From positions 1-16,017 of the forward strand of contig JAICIG010000150.1 of assembly GCA_025924495.1 (NCBI GenBank): DNA of 16,017 bases, given 5' to 3'. Below the pieces are notes generated by a model. It was given only the letters and a program-made list of their open reading frames with translations. It ran no database searches and was not told the DNA's origin. This document shows, piece after piece, positions 12,994 to 16,017 of this stretch. How positions within the stretch are numbered: the stretch's first letter is position 1; every line of letters starts with the position of its first letter. A program made the position numbers and the translations under genes. The stretch comes from Pirellulales bacterium. Lineage in GTDB: Bacteria > Planctomycetota > Planctomycetia > Pirellulales > JAICIG01.

Positions 12994-14067
12994 TTAACCA
13001 ACTATCAGCCGCTTGATCGCCGGCAAGGCGGGCCTCAACTTTTCCGCGCCCGCTGCCGTGACTTGCGTCGATTTCAGGTCGAGCTCGAATAACTTCTTGA
13101 GATTGGCGAGGCGAGCTAGCCCTTCGTCGGTGATTCGCGTGCCCGCAAGGCCGAGCCGTTTGAGAGAAGTTAGCGGCCCAATGTACGCGAGTCCGTCGTC
13201 GGTAATCGACGTATCGCTCAAAAACAACTTCTCGAGCTTTGGGAATGCCAGCAAATATCTCAGAGCTTCATCTGTCACGCCTGCAGATCGGGCCAAATAG
13301 ATTTCGACGACGACTCCCTGGCGTCTCTTGACTACCTCAACGCCCTGGTAGGTCGCGAGCTTTTCCAACTCGACCGCGGCGACGTCCTGGTCGGTGTGCG
13401 GCGCGGCGACAGGCGCCTCGGGCAGAACGAGCGAGAAAGCGGGCAGGCGATCATCGAACAAATGCAACTCGAATAGCTCTTCCGCGGTAAGCTGCCTGGC
13501 AAAAACTCCGACGCAATCGGCAAGAGGTGCGACGACCCCCGGTTCTCGCCGATGCAATGTCCGAAACGCTTCGACGGTCATCTGCAGGATCGACGACTCG
13601 AGCATGCCAACGGCGGCCGCTTCAACCTCAGGGCTGGGATCGTTTTTTAAAATGTTGTCGGTTTCGCTTTCGGTCCAGACCGAATAGATGTTGACTGATA
13701 CGGACTCATCTCGCTCAATCGGCTCCTTGCCGCCCAGCGGCCGCGAGCCGCTAAAAGTTGCAAGTATATTTCCTTCCCCCAGGTCAAGTTCGAGATATAA
13801 CGCGTCTCGCCGACCCGGCCGCTCGGCAGCGACCGCCAGCAACTTGCTCCAAAACAGGTCCAGCCCCTGCCTGAATTGCGCCATGTCGATTTCAGGCAAG
13901 TTCAACCAATACGCAACCGAAGTCTGCGATCGCGTAACGGTCCATCGGTCCTCCGATTGCGTACGCGGTTCCGCCGGCTGGGGTTTCGCGGGCACGGCAG
14001 TTTTTCGGGCGGCCGAGATGATGTCGGAAACCGACGGCCGTGGTTGTTTGTTGTTTGCGTCTGGCAT
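12994..14067 (-). CDS. Leucine-rich repeat protein with unrecognised N-terminal domain
   Basis: The protein has 357 residues and no signal peptide. Residues 1-40 are polar and probably disordered. Residues 41-235 form a globular domain of a family I do not recognise, with VTRSQTSVAYWLNLPEIDMAQF, a strand ALYLELDLGEGNILATF and a helix AAVGMLESSILQMTVEAFRTL. From about residue 250 there are four LRR units of the ribonuclease-inhibitor type (AGVTDEALRYL, TSITDDGLAYI, TRITDEGLARL, TQVTAAGAEKL), each about 24 residues; this TDxGL pattern is common in planctomycetes. The C-terminus ends right after the last LRR without a cap. Start choice: ATG 14067, with GAAGG 12 bases upstream, is the only sensible start. 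It is divergent from the PQQ-type gene. Confidence 0.83.
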   Translation of the reverse strand: MPDANNKQPRPSVSDIISAARKTAVPAKPQPAEPRTQSEDRWTVTRSQTSVAYWLNLPEIDMAQFRQGLDLFWSKLLAVAAERPGRRDALYLELDLGEGNILATFSGSRPLGGKEPIERDESVSVNIYSVWTESETDNILKNDPSPEVEAAAVGMLESSILQMTVEAFRTLHRREPGVVAPLADCVGVFARQLTAEELFELHLFDDRLPAFSLVLPEAPVAAPHTDQDVAAVELEKLATYQGVEVVKRRQGVVVEIYLARSAGVTDEALRYLLAFPKLEKLFLSDTSITDDGLAYIGPLTSLKRLGLAGTRITDEGLARLANLKKLFELDLKSTQVTAAGAEKLRPALPAIKRLIVG

Positions 14068-14343
14068 TCGTTGAACGAGCCTTCAGTTATGAATGAGGCT
14101 ACTTCAGTGTAGCAGTCTCTTGGGTTTCAGTCGGCATGGCAGGTCGCGACGCAAAGCCGACGTGCGACTTGGCTGGCCCCGCGTCAGCCGGGAACGCCAA
14201 CGCGCCCAAGGAGCCGGTCGCGCTTAGATCGATCAATCTGCCTGTATGCCCGAGAGGGCTGCTCCGCGTTTCGCACGGTCGCAGGGCGTTGTATACTGAC
14301 GGCGCGAGACCGCATCACAGGAACTTCAAAGGATTTCGACAAC
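14068..14343. other. Divergent intergenic region before the PQQ-type gene
   Basis: This 276-base spacer separates the LRR gene (minus) from the PQQ-type propeller gene (plus). It holds the candidate promoter listed at 14270-14297. Short frames here, such as a plus-strand one from 14136, look like chance. No repeat or RNA structure stands out. Confidence 0.45.
14270..14297 (+). promoter_or_regulatory. Candidate promoter of the PQQ-type propeller gene
   Basis: TTCGCA (14270-14275) and TATACT (14292-14297) are 16 bases apart and match 4/6 and 5/6 of the sigma-70 consensus. Transcription would begin near 14304, about 40 bases before the GTG start, leaving room for the AAAGGA ribosome site around 14328-14333. 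Confidence 0.4.
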
Positions 14344-15654
14344 GTGACAAACAGAATCTTCTTCGCTGCCGCGTGGTTGACGCTCGTTTCCGCACGACTC
14401 GGTATGGCTGCGGACGTTGCGGACTGGCCTTCGTGGCGCGGGCCGCTGGCCAATGGCAGCGTTGAAAAGGGTGATTATCCCGTTGAGTTCGGCGCCGATA
14501 ATTATCTTTGGCGCACCGCGTTGCCGGGCAAGGGGTGTTCGACGCCCATTTTGCTCAACGGAGCAATCTATCTGACCTCTCCCGCCGATGGGAAAGACGC
14601 GCTTGTCTCGTACGACCTGGCCGGCGCCGAGAAATGGCGCGCCGTCTTCGGCACGGAGAACCCCGGCAAGCATCGAAACGGTTCGGGAAGCAATGCCTCG
14701 CCGGCGACCGATGGCAAGGCCGTGTTCGTGTTCTTCAAGAGCGGCGCCTTCGCGGCCATCGAGCTCGACGGGAAAGTGCGTTGGCAGACCGATCTCGTCG
14801 AACGTTTCGGCAAAGACACGCTCTTCTGGGATCACGGCACGTCGCCTGTATTGACGAGCAAGTACGTCGTCATGGCTCGCATGCACCATGGCGAGTCGTG
14901 GCTGGCCGCATTCGATAAAGAAACCGGCGAACTGGCCTGGAAGGTCGCTCGCAATTACTCGACGCCCACCGAGTGCGATCACGGCTATGCCACGCCGCTC
15001 GTCATCGAGCACCAGGGGAAGGAATCGATCCTCGTCTGGGGCGGCGAGCATTTGACCATCCACAGCGCGACGGACGGGCAGGTCGCGTGGTCGTGCGGCA
15101 ACTTCAACCCGGATGCCAACGCCTTGTGGCCGGCCATTGCGACGCCGGTGATCGCCGGCGACATGGCGGTGATCGCCTATGGCCGCAACGATCGAGGCAT
15201 TCCGAGATTGCATGGGATTCGACTGACCGGCAGCGGCGACGTCACGCAAAGCAACCATGTGTGGGAGCGAAAAGACGTCGGCACGTTCGTCCCGACTCCG
15301 GCCGTTTACAAGGGGCGCGTGATTCTTGTCCGCGATCGCGGCCAGGTCGCGAGCATCGACCCCGCCACAGGCAAGACGATTTGGGAGGGGGCTTTTCCCA
15401 AGCATCGCACGAACTTTTACGCCTCGCCGCTCGTCGCCGGAGATAAACTCTACGCGCCGCGCGAGGATGGCGCCGTATTTGTCGCGAGCATCGCCAACGA
15501 CAAATTTGAGTTGTTGTCCGAGAACAACATGGGCGAGTCGATCATTGGTTCGCCTGTTCCAATCACCAATGGCATCCTGCTCCGCGGCGAACAGCATCTG
15601 TTCTGCATTGGCTCGGAGAAATCCCCTCTGGCACAGACGGCCGCCGGGCGGTAG
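14344..15654 (+). CDS. Exported PQQ-binding-like beta-propeller protein
   Basis: The protein has 436 residues and starts at GTG 14344 with AAAGGA about 10 bases upstream. Residues 1-23 are a signal peptide (basic NR, hydrophobic IFFAAAWLTLV, cut near GMAA), followed at once by DWPSWRGPLANG, the typical mature start of planctomycete PQQ-type propellers. Blades contain the usual words: LVSYDLAGAEKWRAVFG, AAIELDGKVRWQTDLV, LAAFDKETGELAWKV, LTIHSATDGQVAWSCG and VASIDPATGKTIWEGAF, each ending in a W. These match the PQQ/BamB-like repeat. Despite the name, many members bind no cofactor; I see no evidence of a quinoprotein dehydrogenase active site. The product is probably periplasmic and may bind ligand or partner. 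The gene is not obviously in an operon and converges on the VCBS-type fragment. Confidence 0.88.
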   Translation: MTNRIFFAAAWLTLVSARLGMAADVADWPSWRGPLANGSVEKGDYPVEFGADNYLWRTALPGKGCSTPILLNGAIYLTSPADGKDALVSYDLAGAEKWRAVFGTENPGKHRNGSGSNASPATDGKAVFVFFKSGAFAAIELDGKVRWQTDLVERFGKDTLFWDHGTSPVLTSKYVVMARMHHGESWLAAFDKETGELAWKVARNYSTPTECDHGYATPLVIEHQGKESILVWGGEHLTIHSATDGQVAWSCGNFNPDANALWPAIATPVIAGDMAVIAYGRNDRGIPRLHGIRLTGSGDVTQSNHVWERKDVGTFVPTPAVYKGRVILVRDRGQVASIDPATGKTIWEGAFPKHRTNFYASPLVAGDKLYAPREDGAVFVASIANDKFELLSENNMGESIIGSPVPITNGILLRGEQHLFCIGSEKSPLAQTAAGR

Positions 15655-15662
15655 GGAAGAAT

Positions 15663-15679
15663 TGCACCAACACGGTGCA
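15663..15679. terminator. Possible hairpin between convergent genes
   Basis: TGCACC (15663-15668) and GGTGCA (15674-15679) are exact reverse complements with a 5-base loop, 9 bases after the stop of the PQQ-type gene. No T run follows on the plus strand; on the minus strand ATTCTTCC follows. It could weakly terminate either gene. Confidence 0.28.
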
Positions 15680-15793
15680 GGAACTGCATTGCGCGGCGGC
15701 GCGGATCGTCATCCGATTGTGGCCGAGGGCCTCGTGCGGCGTCGGCGAAGTAAGGAAAACCGCGGCTAGTCAGGCGTTGAAGCGGACACGGGC

Positions 15794-16017
15794 CTACCGC
15801 CCCCTTGGGTTCGGCAGGAAATAAAACCTGCCATCCTCCGCTCCGCCGAGAAAATCGGGCACGCCGTTGCTGTCGAAATCGACGACGGCCGGACTGACGT
15901 CGTGCCCTTCGATATTCCGCCGAGCGAGCGGGCCGACGTGTTGGAATCGCCAAACTCCGTGCTGCCGACCGAGCCCGCGGTAAAGATCGGCGCTGGAAGA
16001 GTTAAGCAGCAGATCGA
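15794..16017 (-). CDS. C-terminal fragment of a VCBS/FG-GAP repeat protein (cut by window edge)
   Basis: Reading back from the TAG at 15794-15796 gives 73 codons with no stop to the right edge, and no start in frame, so the gene continues past 16017. The translation contains DVSPAVVDFDSNGVPDFLGG then AEDGRFYFLPNPRGR. The DFDxNGxPDF motif is the calcium-binding loop of VCBS/FG-GAP propeller repeats, and the ending fits the closing blade of exported planctomycete proteins of this type. Upstream, DLLLNSSSADLYRG fits an earlier blade. The full protein is probably secreted, but its N-terminus is not here. Overlapping minus frames at 15450-15953 are shadows in another phase. Confidence 0.75.
   Translation of the reverse strand, partial: DLLLNSSSADLYRGLGRQHGVWRFQHVGPLARRNIEGHDVSPAVVDFDSNGVPDFLGGAEDGRFYFLPNPRGR

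Noticed and set aside
14326..15597. 423-codon open frame on the minus strand opposite the PQQ-type gene
   Set aside because: It is fully antisense to a gene with signal peptide and clear propeller repeats, and its translation is arginine-rich with no domain motif, as expected of a shadow frame in GC-rich DNA.

Overview
The window reads as a piece of a planctomycete chromosome. The evidence is the mix of protein types: a secreted beta-helix protein with an N-terminal LExLExRLxPSA sorting-like motif and C-terminal DUF4214-type repeats, an exported PQQ-type propeller opening with DWPSWRGP, a ribonuclease-inhibitor-like LRR protein, a VCBS/FG-GAP fragment, and zinc-ribbon/membrane/squalene-cyclase-like toroid proteins. 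Composition is GC-rich, genes alternate strands often, and several use GTG or TTG starts. I see no rRNA, tRNA, CRISPR array, transposase or phage gene.

Left part (1-3654): 395 bases with no convincing gene end in a possible extended -10 promoter. They are followed by a secreted clan GH-A glycosidase-like protein (396-1733, +). It converges on the DUF4214/beta-helix surface protein (1804-3654, -).

Centre-left (3655-7845): a divergent promoter region with a nested inverted repeat leads into two tandem, highly similar genes (3970-5883 and 5917-7845, +). Each encodes a cytoplasmic zinc ribbon, one membrane helix, a long proline/lysine/alanine linker and a periplasmic alpha-toroid domain. Their similarity is patchy: some stretches are almost identical in DNA and others clearly diverged, as expected from duplication followed by gene conversion.

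Centre-right (7846-12929): a pentapeptide-repeat protein with an unrecognised C-terminal domain (8008-8898, -) is divergent from a run of four plus-strand genes without export signals. These are a seven-bladed WD40 protein, a small BamE/SmpA-like protein, an NTF2-like protein resembling polymorphic-toxin immunity proteins, and a propeller-HEAT protein. This is the most interesting neighbourhood because it looks like an immunity or adaptor cassette whose toxin, if any, lies outside the window.

Right part (12930-16017): an LRR protein with an unrecognised N-terminal domain (12994-14067, -), then the exported PQQ-type propeller (14344-15654, +) behind a plausible sigma-70-like promoter. Last comes the C-terminal end of a VCBS/FG-GAP repeat protein entering from the right edge (15794-16017, -). 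That fragment has no internal start codon and is recognised only by translating back from its stop.

All calls come from reading the sequence and from remembered family features. No database search was run, and exact starts are uncertain where noted.
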